Of a stretch of 64,000 nt of DNA, positions 26,540 through 39,692 are shown one piece after another. A program made the translations under genes and the position numbers. Source of the stretch: Typha latifolia (Eukaryota; Streptophyta; Magnoliopsida; Poales; Typhaceae). The notes under the pieces are model-generated. The model did not search any database and was not told the DNA's origin. It worked only from the letters and a program-made list of their open reading frames with translations. The stretch covers positions 744,001 through 808,000 of the forward strand of contig CM034105.1 in assembly GCA_019914945.1 (NCBI GenBank), read 5' to 3'. Each line of letters opens with the position of its first letter. Positions within the stretch are counted from its first letter, which is position 1.

Positions 26540-29223
26540 TTACCAGAATGAATCCTTCTTTTCCTGTGCTAATAACTCTTCAAAAGAGATGTCAGGAAGT
26601 TCTGCGGCTTGCTCTGATGGAGCCTTCATCTCCATGCTTGCACCAACCTCGAGCATCTATTATGACAGATATGGAAACCTGTAATTTTGTAAAACTATGT
26701 GATGATGTTTACTAAAGGCAATAGCAGGTAGAGTACCGTCTTGTATGCAGGTGACAACTTAAGCTGCTCTTGAAGAAGATTATAAACAGCCGCATCCTCC
26801 TCTAATCTCTTATGTTCTGCTTCTAACTTGTAAATCTATATAGTTTTGTGAAGAATTATCAGAGGTGATACACAAATTAATCTGAAATATGAGCAGACTA
26901 GCAATAGTGCGAACAAACCTGTTGGCAAAGACGATCAAATGAAGATCTATCTGCCTTGAATAACAATGCCTTCTTTATTTTAAAACTCCGCTGGATGATC
27001 TCAGACCTGTGAAAAAATGAAAATGTCTTGCAAGTGTAAGATATAAGATGATCATACTATATAACATCAACAATCAATGAAGCTTTCTGCAAAGAATAAT
27101 GCATACTTGCGCTGCAATTCATTTCTTGCCTCAACCAGGCAGTTGATAAACTGGCCAACCTGCAGACCAGATTACTAAATTCAAAGTTTGAAAATCCAAT
27201 ATCACGAATGAAATAAAGACTAGAAATAATCCATTAGGTGTACGGAGTGCTGAGATATACCATTCTGTACAGACAAGATCATTTTAAGGACAGTGGTTGC
27301 CTTACAGAATAATTAGAGAAATATATCAAGATGCCTTAAATTTACATCAGGGAGACGGCATGCTAAGTTTGTATAAGAAATAGGACTGCCAATGAGAACA
27401 TGAGAAAATTAAATGGTCTTATGGAGAATATCACATCAGAGAGACTGAGGATTTGATCAGCAATTATTAAAAAAAAGCTAATTAAATCCTGCCATAGCTT
27501 AAGTCCCAGACAAACATGTTTATCTAAGATAAAGAATAAGAAGAGGGACTATGCCGCAGATGCATAAATGATCACTTCATGGCCAAGTGTTCCTAAAATC
27601 ACATTTAATGATGCAGATGAAACAGAACTGTTAGCTTCTTTTATTGAGTCAAAACAAAAATATCCACAAACCTTTCAGCAAAAGTTCAATAGCTGCGATC
27701 ACTCACCCATCACAAATAAATTCACCTTATGCACATATTTGCTTAAATTAACTTATAGTATATAGTAATAATGTTTCCTACATTCTTTGACGATCATCAT
27801 TTAGAGAATATTCTTTCTAAGCCAAATGAAAATTTGTTTTGGATGAGGATGATCATCTCAGAGTAGGCACACAACCTTAAGTTTCTGATAACAGTTTTAT
27901 CCAAGATTAAAGTTTGAAGTACTGAATGGCTCGAGTAAATTGTACCAAATAGTAACACTAACCTTTCAGCATTCACCACTAGTAGATACAACAATCATAT
28001 AATGAAGCATCTGCAAACAAATTGGTTAAAAAATCCAATATGCTCATAAGCTTACAAATTATATGCTCTGGAAACCTATAACATTACAACATATTTCATA
28101 CAACCAGGTTCTGCTTCCACAGTCATCTAAACCGTGCACGTTAGCTTATCAGAACAAAAGTGTATACTATAATTTACACAGTTTTCATTAGAATTTGTAA
28201 ACATAAATCTTCGAAGCTCCTCTATATGTCTCCCCCCTTGACCGAATCATCATGTGGATCCACACATAATTTGGGTATTGTGGATAATTGTGCCCACGAA
28301 AAGAAATAGAGAAGGCCCAGAGGCAAGATATTCATTCTACTTCACATCTGATATGCGCAAACTAACCAAAAAACAACAACCTCCTGGGCTACACCTTGCG
28401 AAGTCCCTTCACATCAATTGCCACTTTTGTGGATTCAAAAGATTTGCACCTTCTTTATAATTCTCATCCCGGATCCATTCTAGACAAAGAAGCTTATTTC
28501 CAGGATTTCATAATAGTATACCACTGTAAACTACAAGGAGACTCGAAACCCTAAAAACCCCATAATTACAAAATCTACAGATAACTAGACGGCTTTTCAT
28601 GATGTAAATGCACATCACATCAAATTCACAGATCTTGGTCTAAAGCTCAAACTCATTACTAATGCAACAGTCTCTCAAATAGGGCAAACAAAAAAGTATA
28701 AGGAGAGATGAACCTGCGCCATGGTCAATCCCTTGGCCTGGTTAGACTTAACAAGCTCATCGTACTGCAGCTTAATCCTCCTCTGCATCGCACTAGCAAA
28801 CGATGAGAAAGGAAAGGGGCAATCCACACCCTTCCCTCCCCCTCCTCCTCCTCCTCTCTCCTTTCCCATCCCATCACCGCCGTCCGCCGTTGAAGCCCCA
28901 CCCTTCGTCTCCTCCCCTCCACCGTCCGATCCCCCGCGCTTCTTCTTTCCTCTCTTCTTCCGCCTCTTCTCGTCCCCCTTCCGCTGCTCTCCGTCCTCCT
29001 CCCCTCCGCCGGCGGCGATCGTCGCCTCCCCGTCGGCCTCCGCCGGCTTCGGCGCCGTCCTATCGTCGACGGCCCACTCGGGGAAGATTTTGGGATTGTC
29101 TAGGGTTTGGTGGGTATCCTTCTTGTTCCTGTGGGCCTTGAGGTAGATGAGGAAGAAGGAGAGGGAGGAGACAAGGAAGACGAGGAGGACTAACGAGAGT
29201 GGTGATTGCGATAGCGCCGCCAT
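26540..29223 (-). CDS. Membrane-anchored coiled-coil protein of unknown function
   Basis: Five exons: 29223-28714, 27159-27107, 27006-26919, 26835-26737, 26656-26540. Total 867 nt, 288 residues. Residues about 8-28 (PLSLVLLVFLVSSLSFFLIYL) form one membrane segment or signal anchor, followed by basic AHRNKK, which suggests the rest is cytosolic. Residues about 50-130 are low-complexity and charged, with a lysine/arginine-rich patch (KRRKKRGKKKR) and a glycine run. The C-terminal half is predicted helical coiled coil (VEARNELQRKSEIIQRSF, IYKLEAEHKRLEEDAAVY) and ends in LLAQEKKDSFW. Conserved-looking sequence is concentrated in the later exons. I do not recognise the family. A TC microsatellite lies in the 5' UTR. 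Phase continuity across all four introns supports the model. Confidence 0.8.
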
Positions 29224-29242
29224 GGATGGGAGCCCCTCATCC

Positions 29243-29245
<3 letters not shown>

Positions 29246-29305
<60 letters not shown>
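29246..29305. repeat. (GA)n microsatellite in the 5' UTR of the coiled-coil gene
   Basis: About 30 GA units, reading (TC)n on the gene strand, begin 22 nt upstream of the ATG at 29223. The reading frame is open through the repeat into the ATG, but there is no upstream ATG. Confidence 0.97.
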
Positions 29306-29308
<3 letters not shown>

Positions 29309-30234
29309 GTCTTTGACGGTGCGGAGTAGAGTCGCAAAGGGGCAGAGACGGTGATTCCCTTATTCTGTCAAATGCTTTGTATTTTAGGAATACGTGTTGG
29401 GGAAGGGAGGGGTGGAGTTGGCGATTGCCTTTTGTTAATTTACAGAAACGTCCACTAAAATAGGAAATTGCATAATGGATCCTGCTCTCTTCCTCTTTTT
29501 GCATAACAAACCCTGTGAAGAATGAATTCTTTCGAATGCTCCATTTTCTCTTCTGCGATCTGTTTGAATTAAACAATGAGGATGTTGGTTGACTTCACTT
29601 CAACTCGACATCTCTTATTATAACTTTAATTTTAAAAAAATTAAAAATAAACTTAAGCTATTAATATGTGCAGGCTAGGCTCACCAAATCCCAGACAAGA
29701 TATTTAAAAAGAAAACGACTTCTATGAGCTCCGCTATCAATATTAAATCTGGTTTAAAAATAAAGGGATGAGTGAAGTCTTCATGGTTGATGTTAACCAT
29801 TTATTTTCTACGGCACCACGAGCTCTATCCAACTGGACTTGCAAGTTGAAATCCTTAGCTCTTCAGCAGCAAGTTTTAACCTCAAAAACTTTCAAAATGT
29901 TTCAATGGCTTGTTAGAAAATTGGGATTGCTAACTTTAAGACTCAAGTCCATGTCAATGTTGAGCTACTTGGTCGAGTTGGCTTTTACTAGAGAAATCCT
30001 AAATATTAAGAAGCGGAGGAAGTTTTTTGTAAGATGTATAAAATATAGAAGGTTATTTGCAGAAAGGTCCCTCCCTCTCTCCTTCGCGAAGCCACCCAAG
30101 TCGTCACACCCGATATATATGAATCTTAAACTAATGATCGCACTCCTTCTGTCGCCTTCCTCCTCGCTTCTTCTACAGATCGCAGGAGCGCTTCTTCTTC
30201 CTCCTAGGGGCCGGAGGAGGTGATGCCAAACACT
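29306..30234. other. Head-to-head intergenic region
   Basis: It separates the leftward coiled-coil gene from a possible rightward transcript beginning near 30100-30250. It contains AT-rich spacer and then a pyrimidine-rich leader-like stretch. The 151-codon open frame here has no recognisable domain. Confidence 0.4.
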
Positions 30235-30243
30235 AAACCCTAA
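30235..30243 (+). promoter_or_regulatory. Telo-box (AAACCCTAA)
   Basis: AAACCCTAA, followed by CCCC, lies 73-81 bp upstream of a candidate ATG at 30316. Telo-boxes often sit near the start site of plant translation-related genes. Confidence 0.4.
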
Positions 30244-30315
30244 CCCCGTGGCAAGGAGAAAATTGTGGAGTTTTTTTTTTTTTACCTTGTTCTTTCTCTT
30301 CTTCTGGTTTCAGCG

Positions 30316-33300
30316 ATGGGAGATTCGGCGGTGGTGCTCGGATCCATGGAAGGGGGGTTTGGAGTCCTCGGGACGAGGGGTATCGCCGTCGAAGTATCCT
30401 CAGGTTCCTCTCTCTCTCTCTCTCTCTCTTCTTTAGTTCTTCTTGTTTCCTTGTTGGATTTAGGTGCTATATGTGAAAATTTTAGGCATAACCTTTGGTC
30501 ATTCTCCAACACATTGGTAATTTCTAAAAAGATGAGATGAAGTATCATGTTCCTGTCGTTAAAAGGTGGTCTAGTTAATATCTTTGTTGTGTCTTCCAAA
30601 TTGGACGATTCCTCATGTAGTCCAAGGCTCAGATTACAGTTAATTCGTGAGGACAGTAGTAGGATGAATTGGAAGTTGATCAATAGAGAGAAATTTTGTT
30701 GATGAAATTTAATTTGCAGCGGATGAAGAAGATGATAAATTAGAACAAGGAGAAGAGAAAATAGATAAAGGAAGAAAAATAATAAATCATGATTTTCTTC
30801 AATATTTTCAATAAATCATATAAAAGAGATGTGTTTATTGAATGAACCTTGTTTATTTCAATCATGCATGATCCTGTTACTGATGCATTTGCAGAAATAT
30901 GAGTGGATAAAAACATAAGAACCTTAAAAGAAGTTCTCTATTGTGGCAAATTCATGGAAGGCTTCTCTGAAAGGGGACTTTGGGTCTAAGCAAAAGTTGT
31001 CTAAGAAAAGTTCATAAATTTCCAACTTTGACTTGTCTAACCATCAATGCTAGTCAATATTCTACCATAGAGTTTTGATTGTTAATGCATTTGAGATGCT
31101 TGGGCATCTAGGATCTAGATAATAGCTCTTACATATTTTGTCACATATATTGACTTGAAATGTTGATACACAAATAAGAGAAAGATTTAAAGAAAGATTT
31201 AAGCTGAAGTTGGACCTTTCTAAAAAAAACCTGACATACCAGTCCCATTTGTTATTCCATAATTTGTATGTCTTGCAGGAAATAAAATTAACTCAGTGTA
31301 TTATCTTTTACCAACATCAAAGCAATTTTTTATTTCGCTTGACTGGTATCAAAGCCAGATAATCGACAAAGATAGCATCGAGGACGTGAAAATTTTGAGC
31401 CGCCAGAACTTCAATCTGCATAGCCTACTAGCCATTGTTCCCAAAGATTACTAGATTAGTATGCTAGATTAGTTTGCTGGTTGATTATGTAAAGCAGTAG
31501 ATGGACGCTGGTTTTGATATTTAATGCTGTCCATTAAAGAATTAACATCTTGCAATGAGTTCATAGTACTATATAACCAATTGCAGTTTGAAAATGAGTT
31601 TCCGTAGAAGAAAAAGAATGATAAATAAGTAAAAAAAAAATTCTCTTTTTACATATTTTAAGTGAAGTCTATGACTTTTAATTAGTTAGAGTTCCTCTGA
31701 CTGAGTTTTAATTGTGTATGGAAAAGTGAAAAGAGTTCTGATAGGAATCTGTCTGTTCACTGTTCTAGATTTTTGTTGAAATGTAGAATATTCTCAAAGA
31801 CATCTGATCTACTTGCTTTATCTTGATTTGGTAGTGTTGTCAAGTGCTCCCTTGGAAAGGAATACCTGATTTTTCATATTTCAAGTATATATCTATCCTG
31901 ATGAGACTGAATTTAGAAAACAATCTGAAATTATTATCTGTAAATCAGGTGGCCTGTTGATTTCTTGAAGTTGCACTCTAGAGACTGCATAAGGTATTTG
32001 AATTGATGGTGGTATTATGTATTAAATTATATCATAGTTGTTTCTTTATTATTCTGCATTAGATCCTTCCAGATTCTCAAATCTCTTCTCTGTACTGCTA
32101 CTTGGCAAAAGGAGTAACAAATCTAGCATGGCAGTTTTGCTACAATTCTTTTGTGGAAATGTTGTGATTAAGCTAGGATTTGCAGGTGAGTTTTTGGCAT
32201 ATATCATATTATCATCTTTACAATATCTGACAAAATGAATCCTGCCATGATACAGGTGACTATTGATTCTATTGACTTGAAATTTGATCGTGCTTCTCAT
32301 CAGATTTAGATATTGCATAATAGAGAAAGTAGGAGAGTCCAATTTTCATTGATAATGTTGCTGGACATTGCAGAATCTGCTTATAAACCTTTTCTGTTAT
32401 TTATTGTCAGATAGTCAAGCTGCTGGATATTTTTTAATTTGATGGTACTGTATTGTAATATCATTGGACAACAAAATGGGATGCAGGCATCTAACCAGAT
32501 CTCAAGGCAGACAGATTGTTGGCTTTCCAATCCATGTTGATAAGAGATAAGCCTACATGGGCTGGGTTCTCTCCAAGGTTATATTTAGGTATCTTTCCCC
32601 TATGAAGGATAAATATAGGGAAGGATGCACTATAGCTGTTCAACTAGGACTTCTTTTGATCTTTAGAGGACTTAAAGTGAATACTTGATCGTCGTTCGCT
32701 GAGTGAAGCTGAGCAGGGAGCCAATGTCTGCATTTGATTGTTGTTATCCACATCCCTCTACATATTTGTATTCCTTGTAACTGGCCCCTTTTTGGACTCT
32801 TGCAATTCTGAATCCTGAAAAACAGAGCCTATACTTTTGCTAATCCATGGTGATTTCTCGATATAATAACCTGACCAATCTATCAATGCCATGCTGTATA
32901 ACTGGCTAAATCTGGGCATATCTTCCTTCCATCTTTAGGGGGCTGAATGTGAACAAGTTTAACGAGCGATTGAAGATATCTTGCATCCTTCACTAAAGGC
33001 TAACTTTGAGGAATTGATGAACTGTGAGATTATTTTTGGCTAGTGGATTTTGTTTGCCTTATATAGTGATAACTAATCAATGTTAATATCTTAACTCGGA
33101 TCTTTAGATTATGGGCTTAGCTAAAGTTCCTGTAATTGACAAGTCATGAAGAATTTTGTGACTGGGCAGCTCATGGAGCTGATATATTAACTTTTGGGTA
33201 AACACTGCACTATTGGTTCTACCAACTTTTGTCTTATCAAGGGTTTGGCTAGTCAGTACTCTGGTAAAAGCATCCTACAGCCAGTTAGGATTAGTGAGTC

Positions 33301-35713
33301 ACGAGCATTGACTTAAATGTTTTGTGGAATACTTTGAAGGCACTAACATTGTAATGTATGTGACATGTTTGGGTGAAAAGATAGCAATTATAAGTGTAAA
33401 TCTCATAGCTGAACTTGATTTAAAATCATATTCACAAATAAATGGCTTGAACTTTCTCATATACTATTACACTTTTAATGCGAGAATGAACACTATGCTC
33501 TCCTAGATGTATGCATGAGCGTGCATTGTCTTATTTATTTGCAGCCTTCTCCAGCAAGCTGGTCAAATTTTGGACTGGAACTGCTTCAAATACTGGTGTC
33601 ACAGTCCCTCTTGGTGCTGCTAAGGATTTGGTTTGGCTGGTTTCATTCAATTTCACTGTATGTTGAATGTCGTGGTCTGACAGGTATATAATTAGTTCCA
33701 GAGTATCTGATTAGATTCCGAATTCTTCTTTCTGAAGCGTACAGGAAGATTTCTTGGGTTACTCCTTACTTTATTTTCAACGTAGTTCTGAATTAAATGA
33801 TCTCATATTCTTTTATATCCTATCTTGCTTTGTGTACGGAATAATTTAGGTATCAGTAAAAACTGAAAACCGTGTTATTATATTGTTATTAATTTTTTCT
33901 TGAAACTATGAATCTTTTGTGATTGATTACTGGTTCTTATGGATACACTTTTTGCGGTGGATGTGATTGATACATTATTGTTACTACTATGATACCCTTT
34001 TCTCTAGAAGTTCCTCAGGTTTACATGGATCCAATAATTGGTAGTGCACAATGCAAACTTTATTAGCTTGCAATCAGGAAGCTTGAACCAATTGTCCTTT
34101 GAAGCCTACCATGCTAGAAGAGATGCCCCAAGGGTTCTCGGGTCCTTTTGTCTGTTGCCAATTTATTGATGACTAGTTTTGAGTCTTACAAGTCTCTTTA
34201 GCTTAATATCCATTCAATATTATCCTGACAATGGGATGCTAAGGAAGTTACAGATAATCAATTCCTGCTAAAGTTCATCTCATACAAGCAAGTTGGACAA
34301 GTAAATGATTTGTTGAGTTGGTTCCTTGAGTAATTTGTGTGGGGGCATTGTCTTGCAAGCAGGTCAACTTAGAGATTAGAATTTTCTTTTCTTTTTTTTC
34401 TTTTCTTTGGGATTTTTACATAATTGCTAGTAATAACTTTCAAAATATTTTAATTACCACTACATAATTACCACTACATTCTTCAGCATATCATAATTGG
34501 CATTGAAATCATTGTGCTCTTTCTGAAAGATCATTCCGTTAGTTAAATCTAACTAATCAAAGATTATTTTGTCCTTGCATAAATTATTTAAAATGATTTA
34601 AAAACTATCCAATATTTTACCTAATACCATAGATTCATAGCACAACAAAAAATACCTTTTTTATGTTAGACAATATCAGTAATAAATAGTGTACATACTA
34701 AACAAGGATAATTTTGTTGTTTTCATATATTAATTCTAACAATGATATGTGAGAAATATTATATTAAGTACTAATCATAATGATAATTCTGAAAGAGTCG
34801 AAAGATTTTATTGACAATTATGACGTTTTAATGATTTTCTAAAGAATGTAACGACAATTATAATAATTTGAAAGTTTCCGGTGGCAATTATGTGAAAAAC
34901 TCTTTTTTGGTTGAGAAATCTTGAGATTAGTGTTTCTTACAGTTATAACCACCCTAATCCTCCCAAATAAAATTCGTTGTGGCCAGAAATACACTATATA
35001 TTTTGAAGCTCTATTCTATCTACCTTTCTTCCTTTGTTTGATGTTGTAACTATCATTTGATAGACAAATCATGTTACCTTCTGTAGGGACCCATTTGATG
35101 CACATGGTACAACTTGCTAGATCCTTTGAGCAGGGAAGGTATGTCAGTACAACTGCTTGGACATAGTCACAGCCTACCAGGATTGTTGGAACAGGGGAAA
35201 AGTATAACCACACTAGTCACCTCCTCACTATTATCCAACCCTTTTCATTTTGTGCTCTACCTAGTTCTGTAGGGCCACAATAGAACAAAACATGCTTCAA
35301 AAATGTGAGTTTTACCACTGATAGTCAACCTGATATTGACACTCATATATTGGTGATTAATTTCCAGTTAAAGTAGAGCAATTTAATACAGGAACTTGTC
35401 AGATAGGTTGCCAAGTAGAACAATCTACCTTGTTGTGCGGTATTTGTAAACCCTTTTAAACCTCTCTTCATCACTGTAAAAACCTGACTGGTTCTCCTTT
35501 CTTGCTCGGCATGAAGCTCTACTATTTTAGTTCTTAGAAAAAGACTATATTTAAGCAACGGTATTTGATCGTTCGAGCTATAGATGATTAGATGTAGTTG
35601 TTATTTCCCTATCACTTTATGCTACGTTAATATTACTATACTTGCTTGAAAGTGGTACCCTTTTTGCAGGAATCTTAAGCTTCCTGAGAGGACATACTCG
35701 TTACCACTTGTGA
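30316..35713 (+). CDS. Tentative small-protein gene, exon structure uncertain
   Basis: A first exon 30316-30403 starts at an ATG just after a possible UTR acceptor (TTTCAG at 30308-30313) and reads MGDSAVVLGSMEGG onward to a GT donor after TCAG. A second good acceptor (TTTGCAG) opens an exon at 33545. Joined in phase to exon 1 it gives FSSKLVKFWTGTASNTG and stops at 33664-33666, a product of about 69 residues. Another frame of the same exon (LELLQILVSQSLLVLLRIWF, hydrophobic) stays open to a donor near 33685. It joins in phase to a 35670-35713 exon (ILSFLRGHTRYHL, then stop), but it would need exon 1 to end in phase 0. I do not recognise either product. It may be a long non-coding RNA. Confidence 0.3.
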
Positions 35714-36918
35714 GAACCATATATCTCTTATGGGCCATATCGTAAAGTGACAAAATTGCCCCTGTCAGCATCTTGAATGTTTTCCCGAAGAGGAAGATGC
35801 CTTGTGAGACTTTTCAATAGACACTATACAAACATACAACATGTCAAATGGCCAACCTCGGGGGGGGGGAGTGTTTAATTGGACCATGAGTTCACCACTT
35901 GACGCGGGCAACTATTAGATCAAAAGGTAGATGTCTCTTCTTCTTTTTTTGTGATGAACCATGGACTTGTAGGGGGGTCCGACCCACTTTAACACTGAGC
36001 TCTGTTCATTCTTATCTGAATCCTCTTTCTTTTTTAAAAGGTTGGGTCTACTTGTCTGCACTGCACCAATTAGTGAGGAGGACCTGGATGTTTCCATAGT
36101 TGGTGCATGATCTCAGTTAGGTATTGTCATATGGCTATTGTTTGGTCATCAACGTTGGCTAGTCAGACTGGGAGTATGCTTACATCCAAGTGTCCATCCT
36201 TATCCACACTTCTTATCAGGTATGAACTCTCTAATTAGATTCTTACTGTTGTCAGCAGTGCTTTTTGATGCCTGTTTCTAAGCTATCATTCTATTGAACT
36301 TCACAATAGGTCATACTAACCTTTATTACAATTTACAATATTCAGCTTTACGAAACACACCCTCTCTAAACACATTTGTAATTTTGTATACATGCCATAA
36401 TAATAATGAAGAAACAACCCTACTTCTGATAGGGGGGGAGGGGGGATAATGAAGCTTTGAGTCTTCCACATCCTTCTGTTCATACGGCAACTTGATCCAA
36501 ACTGCCCCTTCTCCACCACTGGGACAGCCCTATAGCTGTTGTAGCCTTCTCTAGGCCCTCCGTACAGGATGCTCGCCCCCACACACAGCCCAAACTCCAC
36601 ACTGCTCAATATGAGCTGCTGTGTCTGGTCAAAGTCTCAGAACTCCATTGACCCAAATCCCCCCTCCTCCCCCTCAACCCCACCTAATTTTAGTTGCTCC
36701 TTGGAGGTTGTGAAACCATGTCTCTGTGTGCCACGCCATAACTCTAAGTTACATTTATATACTGTAGCTTCCTATTTACAGACCCGTCTTCTTTATGTCT
36801 ATATATGTATGATATTAATAGTAACCATTGATGGGGGCAAACTCAGTATTGACAGGGTGTTGGCAGTGGGGCTGTGAAACCCTGCATGGTGCTCTACTTC
36901 CTCTTTCATGCCCCTGAG
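33690..36918. other. Intergenic or intronic region, no established gene
   Basis: Mostly AT-rich sequence with only short open frames and no recognised domain, apart from the small candidate exon at about 35670. A G-run occurs at about 35861-35869. Convergent orientation with CYP90D makes the right part CYP90D 3' flank. Confidence 0.45.
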
Positions 36919-39643
36919 TCAACAGGGGTGAATCTTTGGCTTCCTTGTTATTCGGATGGGCATTCTTCCTTTCATTCTTACCGTGGGAAAGTTTACGACG
37001 TGGTCCTCCTCGGCCACCCACCTGTCGCAACAAGTCATGAGGGTTCCTAATCATTCATGATATGGCACCACACCCATCAAGAAAACTACGCATCCATATG
37101 ATTATTGCAACATACCAAAAGATGATAGGAACAAAGCGACCACAAAGCTAAACACTAATAAGTTGAAAATGATAAATCATGTCATTTTGTTTGTATATAT
37201 ATGGCTATATATGGTTGATTTTGAGTTCTTGGGAGAGTTTGTGGTGCATCATGTAACATGGTGAGTATATGCAAATAGTTATATTATAGTCTTTAATGAG
37301 TAGGTAAAGATGTGATCTATCTTTTGTAGGGGTGTTTGCATGTTTAATTGAAAGCAAAGTTTGGGAGACAGGACGACACCAAGTGGCTGCAATTTGTAGA
37401 GGTGCCCAAAGGAAAAAAAGAAAAGAAAAGAGAAACACATGGAAACTAGGCGCTAGTTAATTGTGTGTACCACCATAGCAAAGGCATGGTAGTACGATGG
37501 CCATGTGAGGTTGCCTGACATGATGAGGCGAGGCGAGGCGAGGCCCCCAAACATATCCCACTTGGCGTATGACACATGCAAATCTATGAATCTCGTGCAC
37601 ACGTGCGGGTCAGTGCAAGTGCCCACGTACGTACTCTCTGGCCTAAACGGATATGTCGGATGGAATTGGCGGATGCACACATGTGCTCCATGACCCTACC
37701 TGTGAGCATGATGCTTGCACATATATGGTACGCAATACAAAAAGGAATACACCAACCAGAACCAGAGGTAGTTAAATGGAGAGATCGGATGATGGGCTAC
37801 ATTACACTATCCCCTTACGTGAAGTTTGTGACCAAGTGGTGGAGAAAGATGGAAGCTTCCAGCCTGGCCAGATCCAGCCCCGGGCATAGCCTCTGCCCTC
37901 CTCCAAAAGGTGTAAAGCTACAAGTACTCATGTCCTTCGCCTGTGGTTGGGGTTAGTAGTTAATGACCAGATGATAATGATGATGATAACACTTTAGTTA
38001 AAAGATTAGAAACTAGAAGAAGAGCTAACGAAAGACATTTGCATGAAGTTTGACTACAACTAATTTCTTCTTTCTTTCTTTATGTGTGTGTGTGTGTGCG
38101 TGAGTGCGTGCGTGCGCCTGTGTTTTGTATATATATATATATATATATAACTCTTTTCTTACCTTCCATCTCCATGGATTGAACTTATAGGCATCCCTAT
38201 AAATGTTATCGTCGAGGTGGACAGATCGAAAGTATGTGAAAACACACCATCCTTTAGGGATGAAATGCCCCTTGATCTCAACGTCCTTCACAGCTTTGCG
38301 CATTATGCCACTAATGATGTTCCCCATACGTAAAGTCTCCGTAATGACCTGCGCAGAGTTGTGATATTTCTGTAGTTAAAGAGTGATTTTAGTGGTAATC
38401 TCGTGTATGATCTTTGTAGAATATAAGTAAAATAAGGCAGCCTACGTGTTGTGTGAATGATAAAGACATGTAGTCCGTCCATTGCAAGGTTTCTCCCGTC
38501 ATTGACTTGCGCTTCTTCAATTCCATGTTTTCCTCCTGGAGAGTCACGAGTTTAGTGTTATATATTTACATGATGAATTCAATAGGGCCCAAGTCCAACA
38601 GTATCACTGGCTTTTGCTTCATGTACTGAAGACAGCAGAGCTAAAATGTTGGCAAATCATCTTAGCATAAGTGTTTGTTTGCAGATACAATGAATCAATC
38701 CCTTATGTGAGGTTGTGTGTTCCCGTGCAAGATGCAAGGAGATATAGTTAATTAGATAAATAAGTTTATCGTATGAAACAGACTGGTACTGATCTGATAA
38801 TGACCGTGGCATGTAAGTCATAAGAATTATTCTGTAAAGACAAATCATCATTGTCATGGCCAACAACTATTAGGTGACTCGATAACTATGTTTAATGCTA
38901 CCTGATTAATTATCTAGTATGACTTTTCTAGTGGAGTTAAAAGAGGAGGATTGACCAAGTCTTGACAAGTACTAGTAACTTTTATTATTATAATATCACA
39001 TTTCGAAGGTACACCAAATTCTGTCCTTATAATCATCTACAAATTAGTTTGTTTGATAGAATTAAGAAACATACAAAAGCTCAATTAGCAGGGCACGGTT
39101 GTTACCTCTAATTGTTGGAGAGCAAGTGGGCACTCGCTGAGGTACTTGACTGATAAAGTGACGAGAACGGGGACGGAATCCTCCGCCGGTATCATCAGGT
39201 CGATCATGTTATCGGATATCAGATCGTCGGTCAATTGGTGGCTACTATCGTTGATCAAGACATCGATGGCGTCTCGGGGGGCGCATCCATTGTTCTTGCT
39301 CCTCTTCTCCTTGATGATCTTTTGTACTAGCATAGCCATCCTCTTCTTTGCCTGCATGTACATATGCCTCTACTAAGTTGGAAATGAATGAGAATTTTAT
39401 TGTCATGCAATCTTAGGCATTAATGGAGTAGCACTGGACTTGCCTTTAGTGATCTATAAAGCCTACTCCCTGGTAGCTTAACTGGTAAGGACATCAACCC
39501 AGCAATAAATTCCTGGAACTGTTGCTTTAGGAATTGCATCTCCTTCCCTGGCTCTAAACCAATCAATCCTTTCACTAGTATTTGGAACACAATCTGGTGA
39601 CATAACCAAAATTAGCTCATCAAATGCTTTTTATTAATTTTTT

Positions 39644-39692
<49 letters not shown>

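Noticed and set aside
29768..30223. 151-codon plus-strand frame
   Set aside because: No domain, poor codon bias, and it runs through AT-rich spacer into a leader-like region.
39465..39495. tRNA A-box-like sequence (TGGTAGCTTAACTGG)
   Set aside because: It is the antisense of CYP90D exon 3 coding for LPVKLPGSR. There is no B box, and no cloverleaf can be drawn.
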